Shown here piece after piece: positions 1 through 8,676 of a stretch of DNA of 32,319 bases. The notes beneath the pieces were generated by a model, which made no database searches, was not told where the DNA came from, and worked only from the letters and a program-made list of their open reading frames with translations. Each line of letters begins with the position of its first letter. Position 1 is the stretch's first letter. Origin of the DNA: an uncultured Enterobacterales bacterium (lineage in GTDB: Bacteria; Pseudomonadota; Gammaproteobacteria; Enterobacterales; Psychrobiaceae); contig CALJMY010000209.1 in the NCBI GenBank assembly GCA_937981905.1, positions 1-32,319 of the forward strand. Reading direction: 5' to 3'. Both the position numbers and the translations under genes were made by a program.

Positions 1-228
1 TACGAGACGTCTTCTTGATCGTTCTGATACGAAGTACCCTGACTTTTCTCTCTTGATGGGACGTCGGAACCGTACAACAACCGTATGTATGGTCATCATG
101 CGTATCACGTATGTATGTGGTAATGACCGGCATGATATTAACTGATTTAAATCGCCCGTGGCTGATATAGTCAGTGCAACCGAGTTAATGGACCGGTTAT
201 CGGCAAAATCACAGATATTGCCAAACAC
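1..228 (-). other. Compositionally distinct left flank; possible partial minus-strand ORF
   Basis: The first ~240 bases are about 44 % G+C (105 of 240 counted), above the rest of the window. The minus strand is open from a GTG near 228 to the left edge without a stop (about 76 codons), with an Arg/Lys-rich end. The plus strand is also open from base 2 to a TGA at 140-142. I recognise neither product. The stretch contains a 10-base direct repeat (CGTATGTATG at 82-91 and 108-117) and two copies of the palindrome GACGTC. It could be the edge of a gene continuing left, a degraded gene or non-coding DNA; nothing here decides between them. Confidence 0.2.
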
Positions 229-323
229 TTATTTCGCTACATTTCCTCAACCCATGATACAAAAGAGTACCCTTAAGCATTATAGATATTAATTATAGGT
301 AACTGATTCTTAATTAATATTTA

Positions 324-354
324 TATAATAGGTTGCTACCTGTGACATTATGTC
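324..354 (+). promoter_or_regulatory. Probable promoter -10 with downstream palindrome, TonB receptor gene
   Basis: A perfect TATAAT lies at 324-329, about 95 bases before the chosen start codon. No good -35 is visible at the right distance, so an activator may be needed. Just past the expected start site is an 11-base perfect odd palindrome, GACAT-T-ATGTC (344-354), placed where a repressor could sit. No convincing Fur box was found, although iron control would be expected for such a gene. Confidence 0.4.
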
Positions 355-424
355 GCACTTTTTTTCTTATGTTCTTCTATATAATACGCCGCATATTTTA
401 GTATTGTGTTCTATAAGGAACAAA

Positions 425-2398
425 ATGAAGTACCCACTTATTATTACAATGATTGCGAGCGCTGTTTCATTATCTCTTCATGCAGAAACTAATGAGAAAA
501 TAGAATCAATAACCGTATTGGGAGAGGCTGCAATCCTTAACTCTCAACATGGCGGTGTTGATGTTAAAAAATTACCTATTAACGTTCATGTCGTCAATAT
601 GGATGAAATAGAACGTCTTCGTTTTGTTGACCCTAATGAATTACTAGATCGTATCCCTGGTGAAACTCAAGTCCGAAATTTACGTATTCCTAATGGTAGT
701 AAAGGTTATACCATTGTTATGGTCGATGGAATGCCTATCGAAAACCCTTATGAAGGTGCAACAAGCCGTTTATCTCGTCTTAATACCTCTGATATCGAAC
801 GTGTAGAAATTTTTAAAGGTCCATCTTCAGCACTTTATGGCAATAATGCGTTTGGTGGTGTAGTTAATGTTGTGACACGTTCAGCGCCCAGTGAATCAGA
901 ACATCAACTACATTTAGAAACAGGGAGCTTTAATCGCTCTCGAATTGGTTTTAATAGCGGTGGAACTCTAGGTGAAGTTGGTTACTTCTTTGATGCTAAT
1001 AGCAGACGATTAGATGGTTTACGTGATGAAACTAAAGACGATAGAGATCAATTGAGTACAAAATTATCTTATGACATTAATGACAATACATCGATATTGG
1101 CAAGAATTGAATATTTAGATGAGTTTGTTGTAAGCCGTGGTGATTTAACAGCCGAAGAAATTGCGGAAGATAAAACGCAAGCTGGTTCATTATCTTCATC
1201 TGAAGACCTTCAACAAACATTTGTTTACCTTCAGGCTAGTCACGAGTTTGATAGCGGTGTATTAAAAGCGTCTATTGCAAATCGTTTAAAGAAAACTCAA
1301 GGTGATTCTAGATTTGGTGGACCTGAAATTAGTCGCGATCGTGGAATCATTAGTAAAATAGATTACCAACATAACTTATCAAACGGTCACTTTGTGATTG
1401 GTAGTGAAAATTATAATGGTAGTGAGTTAGTTAAATCTTTTGATAATAATGACTCTGAATTGATTGGCGATTTTGATACTCAATTAAATGAATTTGATGA
1501 CTTCGCTTTATTTTATCAGCATCACTGGAAAATAAACGACAAATTAAGTCTTGATGCGGGTGCAAGATATGAACGTATTTCGTTAGCTGCTACAACTTAT
1601 GACGATGGTAATAGAGATTCTGCTGATTTTGATGATATATCACCTAAATTAGGACTTACTTATCAAATAACTGAAAATCATCGTGTATGGTTCGGTGTTT
1701 CACAAGGTTTCTATGCACCAGATCTTGATAGTATGTTTAGTACTGAAGATGATGCCAGTAATCTTGATTTAAAACCTGAAAAAGCAAATAACATCGAACT
1801 AGGCTTTAGAGGATCTTGGGGAGATTTTAATTACGACACGTCTATTTATCATAATGAAATTACAAACTATCTTGTCGAACAAGATTTTGTGCGTGATGAT
1901 GATTCTGAATTTCAGCGCACAACAAATGCAGGCCAAGTAACAATTTCTGGTATCGAATCCGTTATTGAATATAGCCCATTTAAAGACTGGCGCTTTTCAT
2001 TAACTCATACATATACAGATAATACTTACGACAGTTTTGTGCAATCTACTGTCGGAGCTGATGATGATTTATCTGGCAAAGTGTTACGCCGATCTCCCGG
2101 ACATCATTATAACGCGCGTATCGCATGGGTCCCAATTGAAGCTTTAACAATTGAGTTAGAAGGTGATTTTTATTCGACTTACTTTGCTGATGATGAGAAC
2201 TCTCCAGAATCAAAATTTAAACGTGATGAACGACTTAACCTTCGTGTTAGTTATGATTATGAGGCATGGAGTCTTTGGCTTAATGGCTTGAATTTAACCG
2301 ACACATTAGAAGACCGTGCAACCTTTAGCCGTGGTACACAACAATTTAGAACTATTGATGGTCGTACAGTATACGCAGGCGTGTCGTATAGTTTTTAG
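425..2398 (+). CDS. TonB-dependent outer-membrane receptor
   Basis: Ligand-gated outer-membrane transporter driven by TonB-ExbB-ExbD, importing a siderophore or similar large nutrient; the substrate cannot be read from the sequence. The start is set at ATG 425 because AAGGAA stands just upstream and the protein then begins with a clear signal peptide (about 20 residues, ending SLSLHA before ETNEK). Codons upstream to 350 add only an unlikely extension. The mature end carries a TonB-box-like stretch (ESITVLG). The plug domain (about residues 30-150) includes the typical VDGMPIENP and KGPSSALYGNNAFGGVVNVVTR-like segments. The rest is a beta-barrel, and the chain ends in Phe (SYSF), the usual outer-membrane assembly signal. 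Length is 657 residues, normal for the family. The PepSY-TM gene follows after 10 bases, which points to iron uptake. Confidence 0.93.
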   Translation: MKYPLIITMIASAVSLSLHAETNEKIESITVLGEAAILNSQHGGVDVKKLPINVHVVNMDEIERLRFVDPNELLDRIPGETQVRNLRIPNGSKGYTIVMVDGMPIENPYEGATSRLSRLNTSDIERVEIFKGPSSALYGNNAFGGVVNVVTRSAPSESEHQLHLETGSFNRSRIGFNSGGTLGEVGYFFDANSRRLDGLRDETKDDRDQLSTKLSYDINDNTSILARIEYLDEFVVSRGDLTAEEIAEDKTQAGSLSSSEDLQQTFVYLQASHEFDSGVLKASIANRLKKTQGDSRFGGPEISRDRGIISKIDYQHNLSNGHFVIGSENYNGSELVKSFDNNDSELIGDFDTQLNEFDDFALFYQHHWKINDKLSLDAGARYERISLAATTYDDGNRDSADFDDISPKLGLTYQITENHRVWFGVSQGFYAPDLDSMFSTEDDASNLDLKPEKANNIELGFRGSWGDFNYDTSIYHNEITNYLVEQDFVRDDDSEFQRTTNAGQVTISGIESVIEYSPFKDWRFSLTHTYTDNTYDSFVQSTVGADDDLSGKVLRRSPGHHYNARIAWVPIEALTIELEGDFYSTYFADDENSPESKFKRDERLNLRVSYDYEAWSLWLNGLNLTDTLEDRATFSRGTQQFRTIDGRTVYAGVSYSF

Positions 2399-2408
2399 GA
2401 GTAGTTAA

Positions 2409-3659
2409 ATGATTTCATCTAACTTAAATCGTTGGTTATGGAAGTGGCACGTTATAGCTGGCGTATTGTCATTGCCTTTTATGTTTTTACTCACCGTTAC
2501 TGGTGGTACTTATCTATTTAAAGATAATATTAATAACTTTTTCTATGATGAAGTTAAGTTTGTAGAGCCTCAGCAAATGCAACGTATATCTTATGAAGAA
2601 CAGGCAAGCGTGGTTTATAATTTTTCAAATTTGTCTATTGGAAAGTTAGTTATTCCTCGTAAAGATAACGAAGCTACTCAATTTCAAATGAAAGCGCGTG
2701 GTCATGCTGCTAATAGTATTTATGTAAATCCTTATAATGGTGAGGTTACTGGTCAAATAGATCAAAAAGCTACATTGATGTATAAGGTTAGAAAACTTCA
2801 TGGGCAGTTACTATTAGGTAAATGGGGTGAGTTTGTTGTTGAATTGATAGCTAGTTGGTTTGTTGTTTTACTGATAACAGGACTAGTTATTTGGTTTCCT
2901 TTTAAGAAAGTAACGTTAGCTGGTTTTTTTACAATTCGTTTTAATAATAGTAAACGTTTGATGTGGCGTGATTTTCATGCCGTATTTTCTTTTTGGATTT
3001 CATTGGTTTTAATCATAATCATTGCAGGTGGTATGCCGTGGACACAAATGTTTGGCGATCAACTTAAGTGGGTTCAAAAACAAACAGGTACTGGTTACCC
3101 AATGCAATGGCGAAATGCAGGCGATCTAAAATCATCGCCATTAACGGATAAACTATCTATTGATCAGCTTGTTGATATCGCGTCAGCGCAGCAATTAAAA
3201 GGCAATATAACGATTAAATTACCTCAAAAAGAAACTGATGTATTTAGTGTTAGCAACCGTAGTTTATGGCTTAGTGATCAGAAAGTTATACACTTTGATC
3301 AATATTCTGGTGAAGTATTAAAAGTATTAACTTGGGACGATGTTGGTATTTTAATGGATATTCGCCAAGTATTTATGAAACTACATCAAGGCCAATATGG
3401 TGCGGTTAATTTATGGGTTTTAGTTGTTACCTGTATTGTATTTTTTACCGCATCAATTGGTGGGTTTGTATCGTATTTAATGCGTAGACCTACAGGGCAG
3501 CTCGGTGTGCCTAAAGTACCTGAGTCATTTAAAGTGAGTGCTTTTGTTGTTGGGTTGATTATATTGTTAGGGTTCTTATTTCCCATGTTTGGTTTAAGTG
3601 TCGTGGCAATAGTACTAATTCAATGGTTATTGAGTTTACGAAAAAGAAAATTAGTATAA
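2409..3659 (+). CDS. PepSY-associated TM (PiuB-like) inner-membrane protein
   Basis: Inner-membrane protein of the PepSY_TM family, commonly found beside TonB-dependent siderophore receptors (PiuB/FoxB-like) and thought to help release or reduce iron from ferric siderophores; that role is inferred. At 416 residues it has about six hydrophobic helices (approximately 12-36, 141-164, 190-210, 331-358, 376-392, 394-410) with two periplasmic PepSY-like segments between them (about 40-130 and 245-310). Histidines at the helix borders (H14, H131, H190, H326) are candidate haem or metal ligands. It starts 10 bases after the receptor stop with a GGAG just before it, so the two genes form one transcript that ends at the terminator at 3673-3718. 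Confidence 0.87.
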   Translation: MISSNLNRWLWKWHVIAGVLSLPFMFLLTVTGGTYLFKDNINNFFYDEVKFVEPQQMQRISYEEQASVVYNFSNLSIGKLVIPRKDNEATQFQMKARGHAANSIYVNPYNGEVTGQIDQKATLMYKVRKLHGQLLLGKWGEFVVELIASWFVVLLITGLVIWFPFKKVTLAGFFTIRFNNSKRLMWRDFHAVFSFWISLVLIIIIAGGMPWTQMFGDQLKWVQKQTGTGYPMQWRNAGDLKSSPLTDKLSIDQLVDIASAQQLKGNITIKLPQKETDVFSVSNRSLWLSDQKVIHFDQYSGEVLKVLTWDDVGILMDIRQVFMKLHQGQYGAVNLWVLVVTCIVFFTASIGGFVSYLMRRPTGQLGVPKVPESFKVSAFVVGLIILLGFLFPMFGLSVVAIVLIQWLLSLRKRKLV

Positions 3660-3672
3660 AAATAGAGATAAT

Positions 3673-3718
3673 AAAAAAGCCCTTGGCCCTTCATATTATG
3701 AAAGGTAAGGGCTTTTTT
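3673..3718. terminator. Bidirectional rho-independent terminator
   Basis: The stem AAGCCCTT..AAGGGCTT continues inward through TTCAT/ATGAA, with six A before it and six T after it, so it can end transcription from either side. It lies between the convergent PepSY-TM gene and the M3 peptidase gene. Confidence 0.9.
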
Positions 3719-3730
3719 ATGCTTAATATT

Positions 3731-5887
3731 TTACTTGATTAAACCACGACTTCTCAATAATGGTTCGATGCTAGCGTCTTTCCCTCTAAATTGACGATAC
3801 AATTTCAATGCATCATCACTACCACCTGACGAAAGAATATTCTTTCTAAAGGCGTCAGCTGTTTTACGATCAAACAATCCATTTTCTTGGAAAGCAGCGA
3901 AAGCGTCTGAACCAAATACATCAGACCATATGTAACTATAATAACCTGCTGAATAACCACCAGAGAAAATGTGAGCAAAATAAGTAGAACGATAACGAGG
4001 ATCTATTTCGCTAATAAGTCCTAATTGTTCAAGCGATTCTTTTTCAAAGGTTGCTGTATCGCGAATTTTATCGTCTTCAAGTGAATGCCAGTTAAGGTCA
4101 AGGAGGGTAGCTGCCATATACTCTGTTGTCGCAAAACCTTGATTAAACTGACTCGCCGCTTGGATCTTATCAACCAACTCTTGAGGTATTACTTCACCAG
4201 TTTTGTAATGCTTAGCAAAAGTAGCTAATACTTCAGGTTGTAGCATCCAGTTTTCCATCACTTGCGATGGAAACTCTACAAAATCTCGAGGTACTGATGT
4301 ACCTGTTTGTGAGCGGTATTTACCGTCAGACAATAATCCGTGTAAACCGTGGCCAAACTCATGGAATAAGGTGCTTGCTTGGTCAAAGGTTAATAATGCA
4401 GGTTGAGTTGCTGTTGGGCGAGGGTAATTAAGTACATTTACAATAATCGGTGTAACATCTTCACCGTTCATGTTGTATTGCTTGCGGTATGAATTCATCC
4501 ATGCACCGCCACGCTTACCCGGACGGACGTAATGGTCAGCTAAGAATAAACCAATGTAAGTTCCATCGGCTTCATAAATTTCAAAGGTACGAACATCATC
4601 ATGATAAGTTGGTAAATCAGTACGTTCTTTAACTGTGATACCAAAAAGTTTATTAGCGGTGTCAAAAACACCTTTTAGTGTTGATTCTAATGCAAAATAC
4701 GGACGTGTTTGTTCTTCATCAATATCGTATCGAGCTTTACGAATTTGTTCAGCATAAAAAGGATAATCCCATGCCGCTATTTTGAAGTTACCACCTTGTT
4801 CATCAACAAGTTTTTGCATATCACTTACTTCTACTTTTGCTTTTGCAAGTGCCGCAGGCCAAATCTTGTTAAGTAGTTCGTAAACAGCAGTTGGTGTTTT
4901 TGCTACACGGTCTTCTAACACAAAATGAGCATGAGATTTATAACCCATTAGTTGAGCTTTCGTCGCACGTAGTGATGCAATTTTTGCTAATGTTTTCTTA
5001 TTATCAAACTTATTGTCGTTATTGGCACGATTCGTATAGCCTAAATATAACTGTTTACGTAATTCGCGATCTTTAGCATAAGTTAAAAATGGTGTAATTG
5101 ATGGGCGATGAGTAGTAAATACCCATTTTCCTGCATGGCCGCGTTCTATTGCTGTTTGAGCTGCTGCAGCGATCACTGACTCAGACAAGCCTGCTAATTT
5201 AGTTTTATCATCAATAACAACTTCAAATGAATTTGTTTCTGCTAATAAGTTATCACCAAATTGTAATGTTAAAGCAGCTAGTTGAGTATTTAGATCACGA
5301 ATTTTTTCTTTTTGCGCTTCATCAAGTTTGGCACCACTACGAACAAACCCTACATAAGTATCTTCAAGTAATTTTTGTTGAGCTATGGTTAAATCTAAAT
5401 TCTCTTTTTGTTTATAAACGACTTCTATGCGTTTAAATAAATCACTGTTTAGTGAGATATCATCAGAATGAGCAGACAACAATGGAGAAACTTCTTTAGC
5501 AATGGCTTTAAGGTCATCATTCGTTTCGGCGCCTGTTAGGTTGTAGAAAACACCTGCGACTTTATCTAACAGATTCCCACTAAATTCTATGGCTTCAATC
5601 GTATTAGCAAAAGTTGGTTCTGCTGAATTTGTAACAATGCTATTAATTTCTTGTTTTTGCTGAGCAATAGCGGCAGTAAAAGCAGGCAAATAATGACTAG
5701 TTTTAATCACTTCAAAATTAGGGATTTCATGTGGCGTTCCCCATTTTTTTGAAAATGGGTTGGTAGCCGCTAATTGTTGAACTTGTTCTACTGTAGATTT
5801 AACTTCTGATGTTGTTGAAGTATTCGAAACACCACATCCAGTTAATGCAATGGCTAACGCAATCGGCGCTAACGTAAATTTATTCAT
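3731..5887 (-). CDS. dcp: M3 family peptidyl-dipeptidase, lipoprotein (Dcp-like)
   Basis: Zinc metallopeptidase of family M3 (Dcp/oligopeptidase A/thimet oligopeptidase) that degrades short peptides, here probably on the periplasmic side of the envelope. The zinc motif HEFGH is at residues 509-513, followed by GLHGLL, with the third ligand Glu538 in DFVEFPS 25 residues on. Length is 718 residues; E. coli Dcp is shorter at about 680. The extra part is an N-terminal lipoprotein signal whose lipobox LTGC places the lipidated Cys at residue 18, and a linker. The start is supported by AGGAG about 9 bases upstream. The gene is monocistronic, convergent with the PepSY-TM gene and divergent from yrdD. 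Dcp as opposed to a related oligopeptidase is inferred from overall resemblance. Confidence 0.93.
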   Translation of the reverse strand: MNKFTLAPIALAIALTGCGVSNTSTTSEVKSTVEQVQQLAATNPFSKKWGTPHEIPNFEVIKTSHYLPAFTAAIAQQKQEINSIVTNSAEPTFANTIEAIEFSGNLLDKVAGVFYNLTGAETNDDLKAIAKEVSPLLSAHSDDISLNSDLFKRIEVVYKQKENLDLTIAQQKLLEDTYVGFVRSGAKLDEAQKEKIRDLNTQLAALTLQFGDNLLAETNSFEVVIDDKTKLAGLSESVIAAAAQTAIERGHAGKWVFTTHRPSITPFLTYAKDRELRKQLYLGYTNRANNDNKFDNKKTLAKIASLRATKAQLMGYKSHAHFVLEDRVAKTPTAVYELLNKIWPAALAKAKVEVSDMQKLVDEQGGNFKIAAWDYPFYAEQIRKARYDIDEEQTRPYFALESTLKGVFDTANKLFGITVKERTDLPTYHDDVRTFEIYEADGTYIGLFLADHYVRPGKRGGAWMNSYRKQYNMNGEDVTPIIVNVLNYPRPTATQPALLTFDQASTLFHEFGHGLHGLLSDGKYRSQTGTSVPRDFVEFPSQVMENWMLQPEVLATFAKHYKTGEVIPQELVDKIQAASQFNQGFATTEYMAATLLDLNWHSLEDDKIRDTATFEKESLEQLGLISEIDPRYRSTYFAHIFSGGYSAGYYSYIWSDVFGSDAFAAFQENGLFDRKTADAFRKNILSSGGSDDALKLYRQFRGKDASIEPLLRSRGLIK

Positions 5888-5934
5888 GGGTAATCTCCTA
5901 AAGATGAGCTTTTTTTATTGTGACTTATCCTACG

Positions 5935-5960
5935 GAGGTTTTATATCGATGTAAAACCTC
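5935..5960. repeat. Perfect 9-bp inverted repeat in the dcp/yrdD divergent region
   Basis: GAGGTTTTA and TAAAACCTC flank an 8-base centre (TATCGATG). It lies 48-73 bases upstream of the peptidase start. There is no T-run after it on either strand, so an operator or leader hairpin is more likely than a terminator. Confidence 0.6.
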
Positions 5961-6096
5961 ATAAGCATGTACTAACAATTGCTTACAAAGTACTTATTAA
6001 ATCTAGATCATATATGCCGATGAAATGTTAATTAGTTATCTAACCTGATTACCGAGTAAGAGATTGGATAGTTTATATTCATACACAATATTCTAG

Positions 6097-6105
6097 TGGT
6101 ACAAT
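6097..6105 (+). promoter_or_regulatory. Extended -10 promoter of yrdD
   Basis: TG-G-TACAAT is an extended -10 element ending 32 bases before the ATG at 6138. The expected -35 position (about 6077-6082) is poor, as is usual for extended -10 promoters. Confidence 0.5.
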
Positions 6106-6137
6106 ACAAACCTATATTTTAATCATTGGATTCTGCC

Positions 6138-6695
6138 ATGAAAAAGCAACAAGATGAGTTGTTTTCACATCATGAACATGCACTAGAAAAAGAGCATGAA
6201 TTGTGTCCTAAATGCACTTTGCCATTACAGATTAAAAACTCTAAACACGGTACTTTTCTCGGTTGTAGTGGTTATCCGTCTTGTGATTATAGTCGACCTT
6301 TGGTTGAACAAGGTCGTATGGATCAACAAATCATTGAAGGGTCAAAATGCCCTGAGTGTGATCACGAGTTAGCGATTAAAAAAGGTCGTTACGGCATTTT
6401 TATTGGTTGTACTAATTATCCTGAATGTCGTCATATTGAAGATAATGACGTTGAAAAGATGGTGTCGTGTCCTTCGTGTAAAAGCGGAGAATTAGCACAG
6501 CGTGTTTCAAAGTACGGGAAAACTTTTTATGCGTGTAATGCTTATCCTAAATGTAAATTTGTAGTGAATTATCAACCGGTAGAAGGTCAATGTGAAGTTT
6601 GTAATTTTGGGTTATTATTACAAAAGAAAAGTGGTGGTATTGTGAAATTAGTTTGTGCTAATAAGAAGTGTGGGCATAAACAATCGAATACATAA
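6138..6695 (+). CDS. yrdD: Topoisomerase-type C4 zinc-finger protein YrdD
   Basis: Small protein of 185 residues made almost wholly of zinc ribbons like those at the C-terminus of topoisomerase I. Three canonical repeats have the pattern CPxC, about 16-18 residues, then CxxYPxC (CSGYPSC, CTNYPEC, CNAYPKC). A fourth, degenerate one (CEVC and CANKKC) ends the chain. E. coli YrdD is about 180 residues; single-stranded DNA binding is likely from the family but its role is not settled. The ATG at 6138 is preferred to an in-frame TTG at 6126. In E. coli-type genomes yrdD follows dprA-smg; here those genes are about 21 kb away, and this gene stands alone between two divergently or convergently read loci. 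Confidence 0.9.
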   Translation: MKKQQDELFSHHEHALEKEHELCPKCTLPLQIKNSKHGTFLGCSGYPSCDYSRPLVEQGRMDQQIIEGSKCPECDHELAIKKGRYGIFIGCTNYPECRHIEDNDVEKMVSCPSCKSGELAQRVSKYGKTFYACNAYPKCKFVVNYQPVEGQCEVCNFGLLLQKKSGGIVKLVCANKKCGHKQSNT

Positions 6696-6711
6696 TTGTT
6701 CACAGGCTTAC

Positions 6712-6752
6712 AAAAAGGGCTCCTACGATTCTAAATTGTAGGAGCCCTTTTT
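6712..6752. terminator. Bidirectional rho-independent terminator
   Basis: A perfect 10-bp stem GGGCTCCTAC/GTAGGAGCCC with an 11-base loop has five A before it and five T after it. It ends yrdD on the plus strand and purEK on the minus strand. Confidence 0.93.
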
Positions 6753-6797
6753 AGTTATCAAAATTAATAATAGAGTCTTCTTTATTAGAACTTTCTA

Positions 6798-7943
6798 TTA
6801 GCACTCTAGATTAGAGATGTAGGCTTTAATATCTGAAAAAGCAGATTCAGGTAGTAAAGCAGCCACAGCTACTAATTTTTGTTGGAGTTGTTCTTGAGTA
6901 TTAGCAGAAACATTAATGTGGCCCATCTTTCTACCCGGACGTTTTGACTTTCCATACCAATGAACGGCTACACCAGCAATTGCTAAAATATCATTTTCAA
7001 CGCTGTCTTCACCTAAAATATTAATCATCGCTGTTGGACGCAATAATTCAGTGCCACCTAGTGGTAAACCACATACTGCACGAATATGATTCTCAAATTG
7101 GCTAGTATCAGCGCCTTGTTGAGTCCAGTGTCCTGAATTATGAACACGAGGCGCAATTTCATTAACCAGTAATTTATCGCCAACTTGGAAGAACTCAATG
7201 GCTAACGTGCCTACATAATCAAGTGTGTTCGTTAAACGAGTAAATACTTCTAATGCTGTTGCTTGAAGTTTTTCTTCGTTTTCTAATGCTAATGACACCG
7301 ATAAAACGCCATCTGTATGATGATTTTCAGTTAATGGATAAACTTTAATTTCACCAGTAGCGCTGCGCATACCAACTAAAGATACTTCACGATCAAATGG
7401 AACCATTTGCTCTGCAACTAGGCCTTGAGGTATTTCACTTGTGCTACCAGCAAAGAAATCTGCAATTTCTAACCATGTTGACGGTGCTTGATCTAATGAT
7501 TTTAAACGCCATTGCCCTTTACCATCATAACCCGCTAGTGCGCTTTTTAAGATGATTGGTAATTGCAGTTCTTTAAGCGCCGCATTAAAGCTTTGCTCGT
7601 CTTCAACAATAATATGTTGTGCATTGTCTGCTTGGCATTGTGCTAATAATTGCTTTTCTAAACGACGATCACCACCAGTTTTAATCGACTGACTTGTTGG
7701 TCGTAATTTACCAGACGCTTCACATAAGGTTAAAACGTCATGTTCAATATGCTCAAATTCTGCAGTAATGAAATCTGCGTATTCAATCCCAGAAGCTAAA
7801 TCACCAAATACTTGGTCTTGTGCTAAAGGATTAATTACTTGCTTTGAACCTACATCATAAGCACGCAGTTCAATATTTAATGGTTTAGTTGCTAGCGCCA
7901 TCATTTGAGCTAACTGACCTGAACCCAATACCAATACATTCAT
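6798..7943 (-). CDS. purK: N5-carboxyaminoimidazole ribonucleotide synthase PurK
   Basis: ATP-grasp enzyme that joins bicarbonate to aminoimidazole ribonucleotide at the cost of ATP, giving N5-CAIR in cytosolic purine synthesis. The N-terminus has the PurK nucleotide-fold signature LGSGQLAQMMA (about residues 6-16). The central ATP-grasp part shows LKSALAGYDGKGQW and EQMVPFDREVSLVG. The ADP/metal end shows EIAPRVHNSGHWTQQ. At 381 residues it is somewhat longer than E. coli PurK (355). It starts 9 bases after the purE stop with TAGGT ahead of it, so the two form the usual purEK operon. No PurR-type operator was recognised upstream. Confidence 0.96.
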   Translation of the reverse strand: MNVLVLGSGQLAQMMALATKPLNIELRAYDVGSKQVINPLAQDQVFGDLASGIEYADFITAEFEHIEHDVLTLCEASGKLRPTSQSIKTGGDRRLEKQLLAQCQADNAQHIIVEDEQSFNAALKELQLPIILKSALAGYDGKGQWRLKSLDQAPSTWLEIADFFAGSTSEIPQGLVAEQMVPFDREVSLVGMRSATGEIKVYPLTENHHTDGVLSVSLALENEEKLQATALEVFTRLTNTLDYVGTLAIEFFQVGDKLLVNEIAPRVHNSGHWTQQGADTSQFENHIRAVCGLPLGGTELLRPTAMINILGEDSVENDILAIAGVAVHWYGKSKRPGRKMGHINVSANTQEQLQQKLVAVAALLPESAFSDIKAYISNLEC

Positions 7944-7952
7944 TGCTATTAC

Positions 7953-8435
7953 CTATTCTGCTGGATCTGGATTGTTTAAGATATTTTCTGTTTGCTCTTT
8001 ACGGAATGCTTCAACAGCTGCTTGAACATCTTTATCGTAAGTACCAATAATTTGTGCGGCTAATAGACCAGCGTTTGCAGCGCCAGCATTACCAATTGCC
8101 AATGTACCAACTGCAATACCTTTTGGCATTTGAACAATTGATAATAAAGAATCTTGACCACTTAATGCTTTCGATTGAACGGGAACACCTAATACAGGCA
8201 AGCTAGTGAATGCAGCAGCCATACCGGGTAAGTGAGCTGCGCCGCCAGCGCCAGCGATAATAACTTTAAGGCCGCGTTCTTTAGCTGATTCAGCATATTC
8301 AGCAAGTAAGTGCGGAGTACGATGTGCAGAAACAACTTTTGTTTCATAAGGAACGTTCATTAGATCAAGCATTTGTGCTGCATGTTGCATTGTTGGCCAA
8401 TCTGATTTTGAGCCCATGATAATACCGACAGTCAT
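7953..8435 (-). CDS. purE: N5-CAIR mutase PurE (class I)
   Basis: Moves the carboxyl group of N5-CAIR from nitrogen to carbon 4 to give CAIR, the step after PurK. All class I motifs are present: [10 protein letters not shown] at the start, SAHRTP (about residues 41-46), the loop [11 protein letters not shown], and [23 protein letters not shown]. Length of 160 residues is normal for a bacterial PurE acting with PurK. The start follows AAAAGG by about 9 bases. The upstream leader holds a structured element (8463-8497). Confidence 0.97.
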   Translation of the reverse strand: MTVGIIMGSKSDWPTMQHAAQMLDLMNVPYETKVVSAHRTPHLLAEYAESAKERGLKVIIAGAGGAAHLPGMAAAFTSLPVLGVPVQSKALSGQDSLLSIVQMPKGIAVGTLAIGNAGAANAGLLAAQIIGTYDKDVQAAVEAFRKEQTENILNNPDPAE

Positions 8436-8462
8436 GTATTTACGCCTTTTAGTGATTATTTG

Positions 8463-8497
8463 TGCTCCCCGTCACGTAGTGGGGAAAAATTGGAGCA
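8463..8497 (-). promoter_or_regulatory. Hairpin element in the purE leader
   Basis: On the transcript strand the order is TGCTCC, a U-rich stretch, CCCC, a 10-base loop, GGGG, AGCA. CCCC/GGGG with TGCT/AGCA gives one bulged stem; TGCTCC/GGAGCA gives an alternative outer stem. It lies 28-62 bases before the purE start. No known riboswitch was recognised in it. Confidence 0.4.
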
Positions 8498-8676
8498 GAT
8501 TATACCCGTCTTTTAAGCAATACGGAATTAATACCCAATGCATTATTAGCGTCATTAGCACACCATAATTAAAAACCTTGTTATTCAGTAAATTGGTTAA
8601 GCGTTAGTTTGTAGATTTTATGGCAATAGGCTAGTTGCTAGCGTATTAAATTGATAAAATCGTTTCATTATTTTTA

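Noticed and set aside
280-340. Possible Fur box upstream of the receptor
   Set aside because: Only scattered AT-rich partial matches are present; nothing resembles the GATAATGATAATCATTATC pattern well enough.
4891-5436. Plus-strand open frames inside the M3 peptidase gene
   Set aside because: Antisense shadows of a complete, motif-bearing gene.
8436-8676. PurR operator between purE and tsaC
   Set aside because: The nearest stretch (AAAATCGTTTCAT near 8656) keeps only part of the consensus and lies next to tsaC, not purE.
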